Below are positions 44,345 to 52,928 of a stretch of 64,000 nt of DNA, piece by piece. The DNA comes from Arthrobacter sp. (GTDB lineage Bacteria; Actinomycetota; Actinomycetes; Actinomycetales; Micrococcaceae). The notes beneath the pieces were generated by a model that ran no database searches, had not been told where the DNA came from, and saw only the letters and a program-made list of their open reading frames with translations. Position 1 is the stretch's first letter, and each line of letters opens with the position of its first letter. Location of the stretch: assembly GCF_031179385.1 (NCBI RefSeq), contig NZ_JAPSHV010000001.1:1-64000 (forward strand), given 5' to 3'. The position numbers and the translations under genes were made by a program.

Positions 44345-44419
44345 ATGCCAATCAAGTACCTTGACCGAAGCGTTCACGCCGAGCAACCCGTTCCCGAGCA
44401 CGCCGGGAGCGACCAGTGA
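44345..44419 (+). CDS. Putative 24-aa leader peptide upstream of DUF808 gene
   Basis: ORF MPIKYLDRSVHAEQPVPEHAGSDQ starts exactly 6 nt after a TATACT -10 and ends in GTGA shared with the DUF808 start. Translation of the DUF808 gene is thus likely coupled to it, although that gene also has its own GGGAG. The peptide may instead be a short functional protein; no homologue is recognised. Confidence 0.45.
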   Translation: MPIKYLDRSVHAEQPVPEHAGSDQ

Positions 44420-45432
44420 GCGGCGGTCTCGTCGCCCTGCTGGACGACGTTGCAGCCCTGGCACGCATAGCGGCCGCATCGGTCGACGACGTCGCTGCCG
44501 GAGCAGCGAGGGCCGGGGTCAAGGCCGCCGGCGTCGTGATCGACGATGCCGCCGTGACTCCGCAGTACGTATCCGGCGCGGACCCGTCCCGTGAACTACC
44601 GATGATCAAGAGGATCTTCTGGGGCTCGCTGCGAAACAAACTGTTGGTCATCCTGCCGGCACTGCTGCTCATCAGCGCCTTTATCCCATGGATAATCCCC
44701 TTCATCCTCATGCTGGGCGGCACCTATCTCTGTTACGAAGGCGCCGAGAAGGTCTGGCACAAGCTGCGCGGCCACCACGACGACGAAAAGGCGCCGGCCG
44801 TCGAACGGGGGCCGGACGCCGAGGCCAAGGTCATCAAGGGTGCCATCACCACCGACTTCATCCTGTCCTGCGAAATCATGGTCATTTCGATGAACGAGGT
44901 GGCCGCTGAGTCGATCTGGTCCCGGGCGCTCATCCTTGTCGTCGTCGCCGTTGCCATCACCGTCCTCGTGTACGGAGCTGTTGGCCTCATTGTGAAGATG
45001 GACGACATCGGCCTGCACCTGACCACCAAGGACTCCGCGGGCTCCAAGCGCTTCGGCGAGTTGCTGGTGAAGGGGATGCCGGGTGTGCTGGCCGCGATCA
45101 CCTTCGTGGGAACGATCGCCATGCTCTGGGTTGGCGGACACATCATGGTGCAGGGTGCTCATGACCTGGGCTGGCACCTGCCGTATGACCTGATCCATGG
45201 CCTCGAGGAGCCGTTCGCCGGGATCGCCGTGGTGGGCGGCTTGCTGGCCTGGCTCGTCAACACGCTGTGCTCAGCCATCGTCGGACTCGCCTGGGGTCTC
45301 CTGGTCATGGCGATCGTGCATCCGCTGCTCAAAGCGTTGCCGTTCGGGAAGAAGAAGGGCGGGCACACGGAGGGCGACGTCCGCGCCGCAATCGCCGGCC
45401 ACCGGTCAAAACATCACGAAGAGAAAAGTTAA
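44416..45432 (+). CDS. DUF808 (YedI-like) membrane protein
   Basis: The 338-aa product starts SGGLVALLDDVAALARIAAASVDDVAAGAARAGVKAAGVVIDDAAVTPQYV, the DUF808 signature, and contains about seven hydrophobic segments with the conserved KVIKGAITTDFILSCEIMVI. The family is widespread, and its function is unknown. The GTG start overlaps the stop of a 24-codon leader ORF; GGGAG lies 7 nt upstream. The C terminus is basic and His-rich (AGHRSKHHEEKS). Confidence 0.93.
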   Translation: MSGGLVALLDDVAALARIAAASVDDVAAGAARAGVKAAGVVIDDAAVTPQYVSGADPSRELPMIKRIFWGSLRNKLLVILPALLLISAFIPWIIPFILMLGGTYLCYEGAEKVWHKLRGHHDDEKAPAVERGPDAEAKVIKGAITTDFILSCEIMVISMNEVAAESIWSRALILVVVAVAITVLVYGAVGLIVKMDDIGLHLTTKDSAGSKRFGELLVKGMPGVLAAITFVGTIAMLWVGGHIMVQGAHDLGWHLPYDLIHGLEEPFAGIAVVGGLLAWLVNTLCSAIVGLAWGLLVMAIVHPLLKALPFGKKKGGHTEGDVRAAIAGHRSKHHEEKS

Positions 45433-45495
45433 CACCCCCCAAGTCCGGGCCCGCAACTGCTCGCGGTGATGCCCCTCTTCGCTGCACAATTAAAC

Positions 45496-45801
45496 ATGGC
45501 AGTCAGGGGGACCCGGACGACGGGCAAATGGATTGGCCGCATGGCCCTGATTCTGCTTGTGATCAACGCTCTCGCTACGTCGGCCGTCTTCTTTCTGGTC
45601 GAAGACGGCGTCGATACCGGGTTTGGGGTCCTCTTCTTCGTCCTCTACGTCACACTTCCCCTGGCTGCAGTGTCACTCATCCTCAGCGTGCTGGGAGTCT
45701 TCCGCCAGAGCGGCTTGGTGCCCTCGGTGATCACCATGGGTCTGATCGCCGCGGGGCTGGCCTTCGGCGTGTACGGATTCGTCGGCACCCAGCTCTTCTG
45801 A
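45496..45801 (+). CDS. Small integral membrane protein
   Basis: The 101-aa product has a basic N terminus (AVRGTRTTGKWIGR) and three hydrophobic helices (MALILLVINALATSAVFFLV; VLFFVLYVTLPLAAVSLILSVLGVF; VITMGLIAAGLAFGVYGFVG). No family is recognised. The ATG at 45496 is preferred to the GTG at 45466 because CACAAT stands 5 nt before it (possible leaderless start). Confidence 0.65.
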   Translation: MAVRGTRTTGKWIGRMALILLVINALATSAVFFLVEDGVDTGFGVLFFVLYVTLPLAAVSLILSVLGVFRQSGLVPSVITMGLIAAGLAFGVYGFVGTQLF

Positions 45802-45833
45802 GCTGCGGGAAAAAGAACCTTAGCTGCGGGAAA
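45801..45833. repeat. Direct repeat AGCTGCGGGAAA
   Basis: Two copies 21 bp apart (45801-45812 and 45822-45833) in the short convergent gap between the membrane protein and crtEb. Confidence 0.5.
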
Positions 45834-45846
45834 GGAACGCGGAACC

Positions 45847-46710
45847 TCAGCGAATCGCGGCGTACCAGATCAGCAGCATCGTCACCAAGAACCCTGTCAC
45901 GTAGTTGAGCCAGAGAAACCGTTCCCACCCGCGGTGGGCGAGTTCGGCGTCGTCGTCATCCAGGGACGCAAACGGAACAATGTTGATCACGTACGGCAGC
46001 ACCAGGAACGAGGCGAGCGGTCCCGGCCACGGGGTGAAGAGCATGAGCGCCCCTCCCACCAGATAGGCGGCAATCGCGAACCTGACGGTCGCGCGCCCTC
46101 CGGTGACGGTGGCAATCGAAGCGATGCCGCCGGCGCGATCCGCGACGACATCCTGCACGGCACCAAACGCCTGACTGGCGACGCCCCAGAGGAAGAACGA
46201 GCCGATCAGCGCCCACAAGGCAGGCGTGAATTCTGCCTGCGCCAGGACCAGTCCGTATACCGCCGGGCTGACGAAGTGCGTGCTCGACGTGATGGAGTCA
46301 AGGAACGGGCGTTCCTTGAAGCGGAGCCCGGGCGCGCTGTAGGCGATGACCGCGAAGACGCTGACGGCAAGCACCAGCCAGGACAAGGGTCCGCCGAGCA
46401 GCACGAGGATCGCGAGGAACGGGACGTTGGTGGCGATCGCTGCGCGGAGCGTGATGGTGTGCATGGTCCTGTCAAGGACAGCACCCTCGACGCCCCCCTT
46501 GCGCGGGTTCCGCAGGTCCGACTCGTAGTCGAACACATCGTTGATTCCATACATCGCCAGGTTGTACGGGATCAGGAAGTACACGGTGCCGATGATCCAG
46601 GCGAGGTCGATCTGCCCGGCGGTGAGCAGGTATGCCGCCGCGAACGGGAATGCGGTGTTCACCCAGGACAGCGGGCGCGAGGACACCAGGAGGGTTTTGA
46701 TGGTCTTCAC
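45847..46710 (-). CDS. crtEb: Lycopene elongase/prenyltransferase (UbiA family)
   Basis: Adds C5 units from DMAPP to lycopene to make C45/C50 intermediates. The 287-aa membrane protein has the first Asp motif NDVFDYESD and the second (DVVADRAGG), with about nine helices. GTG at 46710 overlaps the crtYf stop (GTGA). Last gene of the crt operon; together with crtYe/Yf it points to decaprenoxanthin or a close C50 carotenoid. The track extends it to 47088 without cause. Confidence 0.93.
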   Translation of the reverse strand: MKTIKTLLVSSRPLSWVNTAFPFAAAYLLTAGQIDLAWIIGTVYFLIPYNLAMYGINDVFDYESDLRNPRKGGVEGAVLDRTMHTITLRAAIATNVPFLAILVLLGGPLSWLVLAVSVFAVIAYSAPGLRFKERPFLDSITSSTHFVSPAVYGLVLAQAEFTPALWALIGSFFLWGVASQAFGAVQDVVADRAGGIASIATVTGGRATVRFAIAAYLVGGALMLFTPWPGPLASFLVLPYVINIVPFASLDDDDAELAHRGWERFLWLNYVTGFLVTMLLIWYAAIR

Positions 46711-47030
46711 AGCTGCCGTTTCCGTTTGCGCTCGCCAAGAATTGTCCACAGCGCGGGGAGGAGAAGGACCGCCGCCACGGGGTAGGCGAAGTCCTCCAGC
46801 GGGGCCAACCCGATGAAGACCCCCGAGATCAGCTCCGGCGCGTAGCTGAAGAGCCCCACCGCTATCATCAGGCTGTCGAAAACAGCGGTCAGGACAAGAA
46901 CGACGACGGCGGCGCCGCCCGCCGCTGCCAGCGCTACCGTACGACGGCGTCCCTTGAGCAGGAGAGCGCCGGCGGCTCCGACCATGAAGGCGGGGAGGAG
47001 GAAGACTGCGTTGAGTGTCCAGTACGTCAT
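46707..47030 (-). CDS. crtYf: C50 carotenoid epsilon-cyclase subunit
   Basis: The 107-aa protein has three transmembrane helices and the lycopene-cyclase-domain motif PLEDFAYPVAAVLLLPALW. It acts as a heterodimer with CrtYe to cyclise flavuxanthin. Start overlaps the crtYe stop (ATGA). Ye/Yf identity follows from order in Corynebacterium-type clusters. Confidence 0.88.
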   Translation of the reverse strand: MTYWTLNAVFLLPAFMVGAAGALLLKGRRRTVALAAAGGAAVVVLVLTAVFDSLMIAVGLFSYAPELISGVFIGLAPLEDFAYPVAAVLLLPALWTILGERKRKRQL

Positions 47031-47392
47031 GGACGTCCCCCCGCATCGCCGGTGCGCTCGCTGAGGCCACGACGCCGGATGACCTCATCGAGGGCGCGGC
47101 GGAACATGAGGAAGAGGTTCATCACGAGGTAACTGAGGAAGGTGAGGAACACGACCTCCTCGAGCGGCAGCTCCGGGGCCAGGTTGACGCCCAGCATCAC
47201 CTCGGTCTGGCCCCGGTAGAAGATGCCCAGTCCGATTCCTGCGAGGTCCCAGGCCAGGAAGAAGAGCACACCGGCGGCAAGCACGGCGGCGGCGCGGCCG
47301 GCGTCGTGCCAGAAAAACAGACGCAGGCGCTGGTCGAGAAGCATCATGCAGCCCAGTGAGGCCAGGAGGAAGAGCAGGTAGACCGCCCCCAT
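47027..47392 (-). CDS. crtYe: C50 carotenoid epsilon-cyclase subunit
   Basis: The 121-aa product has three helices and the cyclase motif APELPLEEVVFLTFLSYLVMNLF. ATG at 47392 shares one base with the crtI stop (TGATG); the GTG one codon upstream would give a GTGA overlap. Partner of CrtYf. The track's longer ORF runs into crtI. Confidence 0.88.
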   Translation of the reverse strand: MGAVYLLFLLASLGCMMLLDQRLRLFFWHDAGRAAAVLAAGVLFFLAWDLAGIGLGIFYRGQTEVMLGVNLAPELPLEEVVFLTFLSYLVMNLFLMFRRALDEVIRRRGLSERTGDAGGRP

Positions 47393-48996
47393 CACGCGAC
47401 CGTGTTCTCGCGGACCAGGCGGGGACGGAGGGGCACGGGCAGGGGGCCGGTGCTCACGTCCCTGCGCAGGCGCTTGATCACGAGTTCGGCACTGATCAAG
47501 CACATCGGGATCCCGATGCCCGGAATGGTTGAACCGCCCGCATAGTACAGGCCCTGAACCTTGCGGCTGATGTTGCCGGCGCGGAAGAACGCGCTCTGCT
47601 GCAACGTATGCGCCGGTCCCAGCGAGGTGCCCTTCCACGAGTGGTAATCACGTTGGAAGTCCGCGGGCCCGTAGCTGCGCCGCAGGACAATGCGTTCGGC
47701 AAGGTCGGGAATTCCGGCCCATTGGCTGAGCTGGGTGATGACGGCGTCCGCGACGCGTTCCATACGCTCGCTGCCGCTGCCTCCAAGGCCCGGATCAGCA
47801 GGGATCGGCACGAGCACGAATACGTTCTCATGGCCCTCGGGCGCCACGTCAGGATCCGTGGCGCTGGGCTTGCACACGTACATCGACGCCGGCGAGGGCA
47901 CAAATGGGGTCCGGCCGAAAATAGCCCGGAAGTTCTCCTCCCAGTCCGCGGTGAAAAGCAGCGTGTGGTGCTCCAGTTGCGGCAGTTCGCCGCGAACACC
48001 CAAGTACAGCAGGAGCGCGCTCGGCCCGGCAGTGCTGCGGGACCAGTAGCGTTCGGGGTAGGTCTGCAGGTGCCTGGGCAACAGTGCGGTTTCGGTGTGG
48101 TGCAGGTCCGCAGCGGAGACGACGACGTCGGCCGCCGCAGTGGACTCGCTCCCATTGGACCGGTAGCGGACACCGCGTACCGCAGCCGGGCGTTTCCGTG
48201 ATCCTGTCGGTGCGGTTTCGATGCCCAGGACCTCGGCCCCCGTGCGGATGATGACGCCTGCATCCTGCGCAAGGCGCTCGATAGCGTCTACCAGCCGGGC
48301 GAATCCACCCATCGGGTAGAGCACACCGTCGTCGAGGTCCAGGTGGCTCATCAGGTGGTACATACTCGGCGCCGTGAAGGGCGAGGTCCCGAGGAACACC
48401 GCCGGGTACTCCAGAATCTGCTGCAGCCGCGGGTCCGAGACGTAGCGGCTGGCGTAGCGGTGCAGGGGCTCGAGGAGCAGTCGACCGAGGCGCGGCAGGC
48501 GGCCGAGGACATCGGGGGTCAGCAGAGATGTGAACGACTCGAACGTGGCGTAGAGGAACCGTCGGGTGGCCATCGTGTAAGTGTCAGCCGCGGAGTCGAG
48601 GTACTGCTCCAGCTTTGCACCGGCTCCGGGCTCAAGCTTCTCGAACAGCTCCACCACACGGCACCGCTCGGCGGGAACATCGACCGGATCACTGAAGCCT
48701 TCGGACAGAAGGCGGTACCCCGGGTCGAGTTTCACCAGGTCCAACTGCTCATCCGCCGACGTACCCAGCAACCGGAAGTAGTGGTCGATGACTTCAGGCA
48801 TCAGGTACCAGGAGGGACCGGCGTCGAACCGGAATCCGTCCTCGCTGAAGGAGTGGGCACGCCCGCCTACGGCGTCCTGCTTCTCGAGCACCGTCACGGA
48901 GTGGCCCTCGGTGGCCAGGAGCGCCGCGGTTGCCAGGCCGCTGATGCCGCCCCCGATGATGACGACGGTCCGTCCTGAGGGAATGCGTGCTTTCAC
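47392..48996 (-). CDS. crtI: Phytoene desaturase
   Basis: Converts phytoene to lycopene by four desaturations. The 534-aa flavoprotein has the N-terminal FAD motif VVIIGGGISGLATAALLATEGH...VGGRAHSF...DAGPSWY and the C-terminal signature YYAGGSTIPGIGIPMCLISAELV. It overlaps crtB by ATGA. Length and motifs are normal. Confidence 0.95.
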   Translation of the reverse strand: MKARIPSGRTVVIIGGGISGLATAALLATEGHSVTVLEKQDAVGGRAHSFSEDGFRFDAGPSWYLMPEVIDHYFRLLGTSADEQLDLVKLDPGYRLLSEGFSDPVDVPAERCRVVELFEKLEPGAGAKLEQYLDSAADTYTMATRRFLYATFESFTSLLTPDVLGRLPRLGRLLLEPLHRYASRYVSDPRLQQILEYPAVFLGTSPFTAPSMYHLMSHLDLDDGVLYPMGGFARLVDAIERLAQDAGVIIRTGAEVLGIETAPTGSRKRPAAVRGVRYRSNGSESTAAADVVVSAADLHHTETALLPRHLQTYPERYWSRSTAGPSALLLYLGVRGELPQLEHHTLLFTADWEENFRAIFGRTPFVPSPASMYVCKPSATDPDVAPEGHENVFVLVPIPADPGLGGSGSERMERVADAVITQLSQWAGIPDLAERIVLRRSYGPADFQRDYHSWKGTSLGPAHTLQQSAFFRAGNISRKVQGLYYAGGSTIPGIGIPMCLISAELVIKRLRRDVSTGPLPVPLRPRLVRENTVA

Positions 48997-49907
48997 TGCG
49001 CCTCGACTCGGTTCTGGTGAGTGCCCGTCGGTTCCAGGCCGCGCCGGCCGGCAAGCACGCCGGCCGCGATCCGCAGCTTCACCGTGTTGGGAACGCTGAT
49101 GCGCGTACGGATCAGTTCCGAAGCGGGCGTCGCACGGATCCTGTCTGCCAGTTCGGCGAACAGTTCCTGGGCCAGCGCAACGGCCCTGCGGCTCGAAGGT
49201 GGGAGCCCCCGCAGCACTACCCGGGATTCGTGCAGGTCGTTCTCGATGTCCTTGAGCAGCCGCAGCTTGGTGGCCTCGTCGAAGCTGGCGGGAGAGACCT
49301 CCGGAAAGTAGCTGCGGCCCAGGGATGAGAAGTCCTCGGCAAGGTCTCGAAGGAAGTTGACCTTCTGGAATGCTGCCCCCAGGTGACGGGCGCCGCGTTC
49401 CAGCCGCGCTGTTTCAGCGGCACTCACGGGGTGACCGTGGAGGAAGCACTTCAGGCACATGAGTCCCACGACTTCGGCCGAACCGTAGACATACTCCGTG
49501 AAGGACTGCGGCGTGTGTTCCGTCCGGTCGAGGTCGGCACGCATGGAGGAAAAGAACGGCCGGGTCAGGTCGGTGCCGATCCCGGTGCGCCGGGCCGTGT
49601 CCGCGAAGGCATGGATCACGAGGTTGGTGCTGTACCCGCTGACTAGGGCACGCTCGGTTTCCCGCTCGAACTCGTCGAGCTGCCGCCGGGACTCGACAGG
49701 TTCAAGTCCTGCGGCGGAGGTGACGCCGTCGACGATTTCATCGGCCACCCGCACCAGCGCATAGACGGACTCGACCTGCCGGCGGACCCCCGGCTCGAAC
49801 AACCGTGAGGCGAGCCCGAAGGACGTGGAGTAGGAGCGCAGCACCACCGCAGACGCTTTCAGAGCCGCATCGGTGTAGTCAGCCAGCGCGTCGCGATCCC
49901 GGCTCAT
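48993..49907 (-). CDS. crtB: Phytoene synthase
   Basis: Head-to-head condensation of two GGPP to phytoene. The 304-aa protein has SYSTSFGLASRLF, the first Asp-rich motif VRVADEIVDG (DxxxD) and the second region FQKVNFLRDLAEDFSSLGRSYFP. ATG at 49907 overlaps the crtE stop (ATGA); upstream residues in the track are antisense-like filler from crtE. Confidence 0.95.
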   Translation of the reverse strand: MSRDRDALADYTDAALKASAVVLRSYSTSFGLASRLFEPGVRRQVESVYALVRVADEIVDGVTSAAGLEPVESRRQLDEFERETERALVSGYSTNLVIHAFADTARRTGIGTDLTRPFFSSMRADLDRTEHTPQSFTEYVYGSAEVVGLMCLKCFLHGHPVSAAETARLERGARHLGAAFQKVNFLRDLAEDFSSLGRSYFPEVSPASFDEATKLRLLKDIENDLHESRVVLRGLPPSSRRAVALAQELFAELADRIRATPASELIRTRISVPNTVKLRIAAGVLAGRRGLEPTGTHQNRVEAQ

Positions 49908-50974
49908 ACGCGCACCCGATCGATGACGACGTCGGACAGGGGCGCCAGACCGTTCCGGAGCCCTTCCGGCACCGAGGGGTCCAGGAGTGCCTGCAGCGCG
50001 CGGTCGGTGAGGTCGGCAGCCAGCTGCATGGACCGGTCCCGGGCGCCGGACTCGATCAGCAGTTCCCGGGCTTCCGCTGCCCCTGCGGCAGAGAGATCCG
50101 GGGTGGACAGGAGGACGGCAATCCGCGGCCACTGCGGCTGCTCGGCGGCGTAGGAGGTCAGCGCTGTGCGCTTGCCTTCCCTCAGGTCGCCCCAGCCCAC
50201 CTTCCCGGTGCGGGTCTCATCACCGAAGACCCCGATCAGGTCATCTGCCACCTGGTAGGCCGTGCCGAGGCAGCGCCCGAACTCCCCGAGCGTGTTCACC
50301 AGCCGGTCCTCTGCGCCCGCGAGCACGGCGCCCGCCTGCAGCGGCGCTTCGAAGGAGTAGACCGCCGTTTTCAGCCGTGCCATGTCGAGCACTTCATCGA
50401 CGGGTTGCGGCGTGGGGTCGAGGGGAGCGAGCACATCGAGTAGTTCGCCGGCAGCGGACGCAAAGATTGCTTCGTCGAGAAGATCGCCCAACTTCCGCCG
50501 GGTGACAGGGTCGGTGTCGACCTCGCCCAGGAGACGGTAGGCGTTGCACAGGGCCAGGTCGCCGGCGATGACGCCGACCGAGAGCCCCGCGTGTTCAGCT
50601 CTCGCCGGCGGGTTTCCCTGCGCGGCGGCACGGTTGCGGTACGCACCCGATACGTTCGGAACGCCGCGGCGGGCGAAATCCCGGTCCACGACGTCGTCGT
50701 GCACGATCAGCGCGGTGTGAAGGAGTTCGAACGAGGCGGCGACCGTTGCCGCCGTCGTCAGGTCGGTGCCGCCGAGCAGGCTGTAAACGGCCAGAACCAG
50801 GCGGGGGCGGAACCGCTTCCCGCCCGTGGTGCCGGCTTCGAGGTGCTCCCACATCGTGCGGTAATCGGGGTGCATGCCTTCCGCCCGGTTCTTCGCCCGG
50901 TCGAAGAAGGCCGCCAGGACATCGTTCACCAGCTGGCTGTCGACAGAACCAGCCAGTGTGGTCTCCTTGTCCAT
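49904..50974 (-). CDS. crtE: Geranylgeranyl diphosphate synthase (polyprenyl synthetase)
   Basis: Makes GGPP from IPP and allylic diphosphates. The 356-aa protein has the GGKRFRP substrate motif, the first Asp-rich motif HDDVVDRDFARRG and the second DDLIGVFGD (DDxxG). ATG at 50974 starts MDKETTL; a TACTTT box close upstream suggests a leaderless or very short leader. First gene of the crt operon and divergent from idi with 35 nt between start codons. Confidence 0.92.
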   Translation of the reverse strand: MDKETTLAGSVDSQLVNDVLAAFFDRAKNRAEGMHPDYRTMWEHLEAGTTGGKRFRPRLVLAVYSLLGGTDLTTAATVAASFELLHTALIVHDDVVDRDFARRGVPNVSGAYRNRAAAQGNPPARAEHAGLSVGVIAGDLALCNAYRLLGEVDTDPVTRRKLGDLLDEAIFASAAGELLDVLAPLDPTPQPVDEVLDMARLKTAVYSFEAPLQAGAVLAGAEDRLVNTLGEFGRCLGTAYQVADDLIGVFGDETRTGKVGWGDLREGKRTALTSYAAEQPQWPRIAVLLSTPDLSAAGAAEARELLIESGARDRSMQLAADLTDRALQALLDPSVPEGLRNGLAPLSDVVIDRVRV

Positions 50975-51009
50975 AGGTAAAGTAAACACGCGCGAACACT
51001 TGGAGGGAA

Positions 51010-51555
51010 ATGAACCGCACGGAAGAGCTTGTGGTCCTGGCGGACGACGACGGAACCCCCGTCGGCACCGAGGACAAGGCAACGGTTCATACCACCGCAA
51101 CCCCGCTTCATCTCGCGTTTTCAACGCACGTCTACGACGACGACGGCCGCATCCTCATCACCCGTAGGGCCCTCAGCAAGCGGACCTGGCCGGGTGTCTG
51201 GACCAACTCGTTCTGCGGACATCCAGGGCCGGATGAAGCCACCGAGGACGCCGTGGTGCGGCGCGCCGAGCACGAGCTGGGCCTTCGACTGGACTCCGTG
51301 GAACTCCGTTTGCCTGACTTCCGCTACCGGGCGGTCGACGCATCCGGCGTGGTCGAGAACGAGATCTGCCCGGTCTACACCGCCCGCGCGGTGTCCCCGG
51401 TGAATCCCCGCGAAGACGAGGTCATGGAGTGGCAGTGGGCCGACCCCCTGCAGCTCACCACCGCCGTCGCCGCCGCACCCTGGGCGTTCAGTCCGTGGCT
51501 GACCCTGCAGCTGCCGCTGCTCTACCCCGAACGGTTCTCCTCACCCGCCGAGTGA
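51010..51555 (+). CDS. idi: Isopentenyl-diphosphate delta-isomerase, type 1
   Basis: Interconverts IPP and DMAPP, supplying both the crtE primer and the DMAPP used by CrtEb. The 181-aa Nudix-fold product has the catalytic Cys in TNSFCGHP, the metal-binding His/Glu set (TPLHLAFSTHVYD, EATEDAVVRRAEHELG) and catalytic Glu in VENEICPVY. GGAGG lies 4 nt before the ATG. Its 3' end overlaps the convergent GT2 gene by 15 nt. Confidence 0.95.
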   Translation: MNRTEELVVLADDDGTPVGTEDKATVHTTATPLHLAFSTHVYDDDGRILITRRALSKRTWPGVWTNSFCGHPGPDEATEDAVVRRAEHELGLRLDSVELRLPDFRYRAVDASGVVENEICPVYTARAVSPVNPREDEVMEWQWADPLQLTTAVAAAPWAFSPWLTLQLPLLYPERFSSPAE

Positions 51556-52302
51556 CGCCCGACGACGGCGCTCCCAGGCCTCGCCCAGAGTCCAGCGCCA
51601 GCGGTCCCACGGCGGGGCCGTGCGCCAATGCAGGGCCAGAGTGTGCACGGCGCGCGTGAAACGCAGCCAGCCCTTCCGGCCGCCGGCGAGCGCACGCGCG
51701 GAAATTCCCACCTGCAGCGACCTGTCGTACACCGTGCGCCGGCCGGGTTCGAGTGCGAAGCCGAAGTCGACGTCGTCGTGCACGTTCGGATCGTGCCGGT
51801 GGACGCGCTCGCGGACCGATAGCCAGTCGGAGCGGCGGAAAGCGCAATTGGAACCGAAGGGCGGCCAATGGCCGATGGCCAGCCCCATCGACACGAAGTA
51901 GCCCTGCATGTAGGCGACGGCGGCAACGCGTGCGCGGAGCGGGCTGGTGTCGTAGAAGACCCCCGGGCCGGTGAGGACCGCGAGATCCGGTTCGGCGTCG
52001 AAGCGAGCGGAGATACGTTGCAGCCAGTCCGCCGGCGGGATGGTATCCGCGTCGCAGCGCACGATGACGTCACCGGAGGCGGCGTCGTACCCGGTGGAGG
52101 CAGCTGCGGCGATCCCAGGAATGGACTCATGCACAACGGCGGCACCATGGCCAGCGGCCACAACTGCGCTGGTGTCTGTGGAGTTGTTGTCCACCACGAT
52201 CACCTCGAGCGGCGCCAGTGTCTGCCCGGCGAGGGCTTCGAGGCAACGGGCCAGCGGTCCGGCGTCGTCTTTGCACGGGATGACCACTGACAGGGACGGC
52301 AT
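51541..52302 (-). CDS. Glycosyltransferase family 2
   Basis: The 253-aa soluble GT-A protein has LSVVIPCKDDAGPLARCLEAL, VVDNNSTD, the metal-binding CDADT (DxD) and a likely catalytic region HDDVDFGF. The acceptor is unknown; glucosylation of decaprenoxanthin is a possibility because of the neighbouring crt cluster, but this is only context. A TAGGAT box 7 nt before the ATG suggests a leaderless start, back to back with the next gene's promoter. Confidence 0.85.
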   Translation of the reverse strand: MPSLSVVIPCKDDAGPLARCLEALAGQTLAPLEVIVVDNNSTDTSAVVAAGHGAAVVHESIPGIAAAASTGYDAASGDVIVRCDADTIPPADWLQRISARFDAEPDLAVLTGPGVFYDTSPLRARVAAVAYMQGYFVSMGLAIGHWPPFGSNCAFRRSDWLSVRERVHRHDPNVHDDVDFGFALEPGRRTVYDRSLQVGISARALAGGRKGWLRFTRAVHTLALHWRTAPPWDRWRWTLGEAWERRRRASLGG

Positions 52303-52309
52303 GACCCCG

Positions 52310-52331
52310 ATCCTAGCCGTGCACGTAGGCT
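52310..52331. promoter_or_regulatory. Back-to-back leaderless promoters (TAGGAT minus, TAGGCT plus)
   Basis: The minus -10 TAGGAT (52310-52315) is 7 nt from the GT2 ATG and the plus -10 TAGGCT (52326-52331) is 6 nt from the next ATG. Start codons are only 35 nt apart, so each promoter's upstream elements overlap the other gene's promoter. Confidence 0.5.
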
Positions 52332-52337
52332 GGAATC

Positions 52338-52925
52338 ATGATCGCCGACCTGATCCGCCGGCCGGCCACGCACGCCGAAGTGGCAGCGGACGGCGTACGG
52401 GCCGTAGCCGTGCTCAGCACTATTGCCATGGTCTTCTGGTGGGGTCCGGTGGACTTCTGGGTCTTCTTCCTCGCGCTTGGCGGTCTCACGCTGTCGCGTT
52501 ATGCCCGTCCGCACCCGGTGTTTGACGCCGTCTACGGGTGCGCACTGATTTTCGCCTGCTGGAGCAGCGTCCTGAACCTCTACGAGGTGATCTCCTGGTG
52601 GGACCTGTTGGTGCACTGCGTCTGCACCGGTCCCGTCGCCGGAATGGCCTATGTACTCGCCACGCACATCGGGCTGCTGCCGGCCGCCGGTAACTCTCGA
52701 CGCGACCGCGCCGGCGTCGTTCTTCAGGTGGTGTTGCTCGGTATGGCGCTCAGCGTGCTGTGGGAGTTCGCGGAATGGACCGGCGACGCGTGGGTGACTG
52801 ATGGTATTCACGTCACCTATCCGGACACCATGGGCGACCTCGCCGTTGCCACCCTCGGCTCGTTGGCCGCCGGGCTCCTCCTCGCTCGGCTGAAGAAGAA
52901 GGCGCCGAAGGACTCTTACGTCTGA
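52338..52925 (+). CDS. DUF2238/YjdF-like membrane protein
   Basis: The 195-aa product has five or six helices with the conserved polar pattern WWDLLVHC..., VLWEFAEWTGD and DTMGDLAVATLGS, as in the YjdF/DUF2238 group. Function is unknown. Leaderless start from TAGGCT 6 nt upstream. Confidence 0.78.
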   Translation: MIADLIRRPATHAEVAADGVRAVAVLSTIAMVFWWGPVDFWVFFLALGGLTLSRYARPHPVFDAVYGCALIFACWSSVLNLYEVISWWDLLVHCVCTGPVAGMAYVLATHIGLLPAAGNSRRDRAGVVLQVVLLGMALSVLWEFAEWTGDAWVTDGIHVTYPDTMGDLAVATLGSLAAGLLLARLKKKAPKDSYV

Positions 52926-52928
52926 GGT

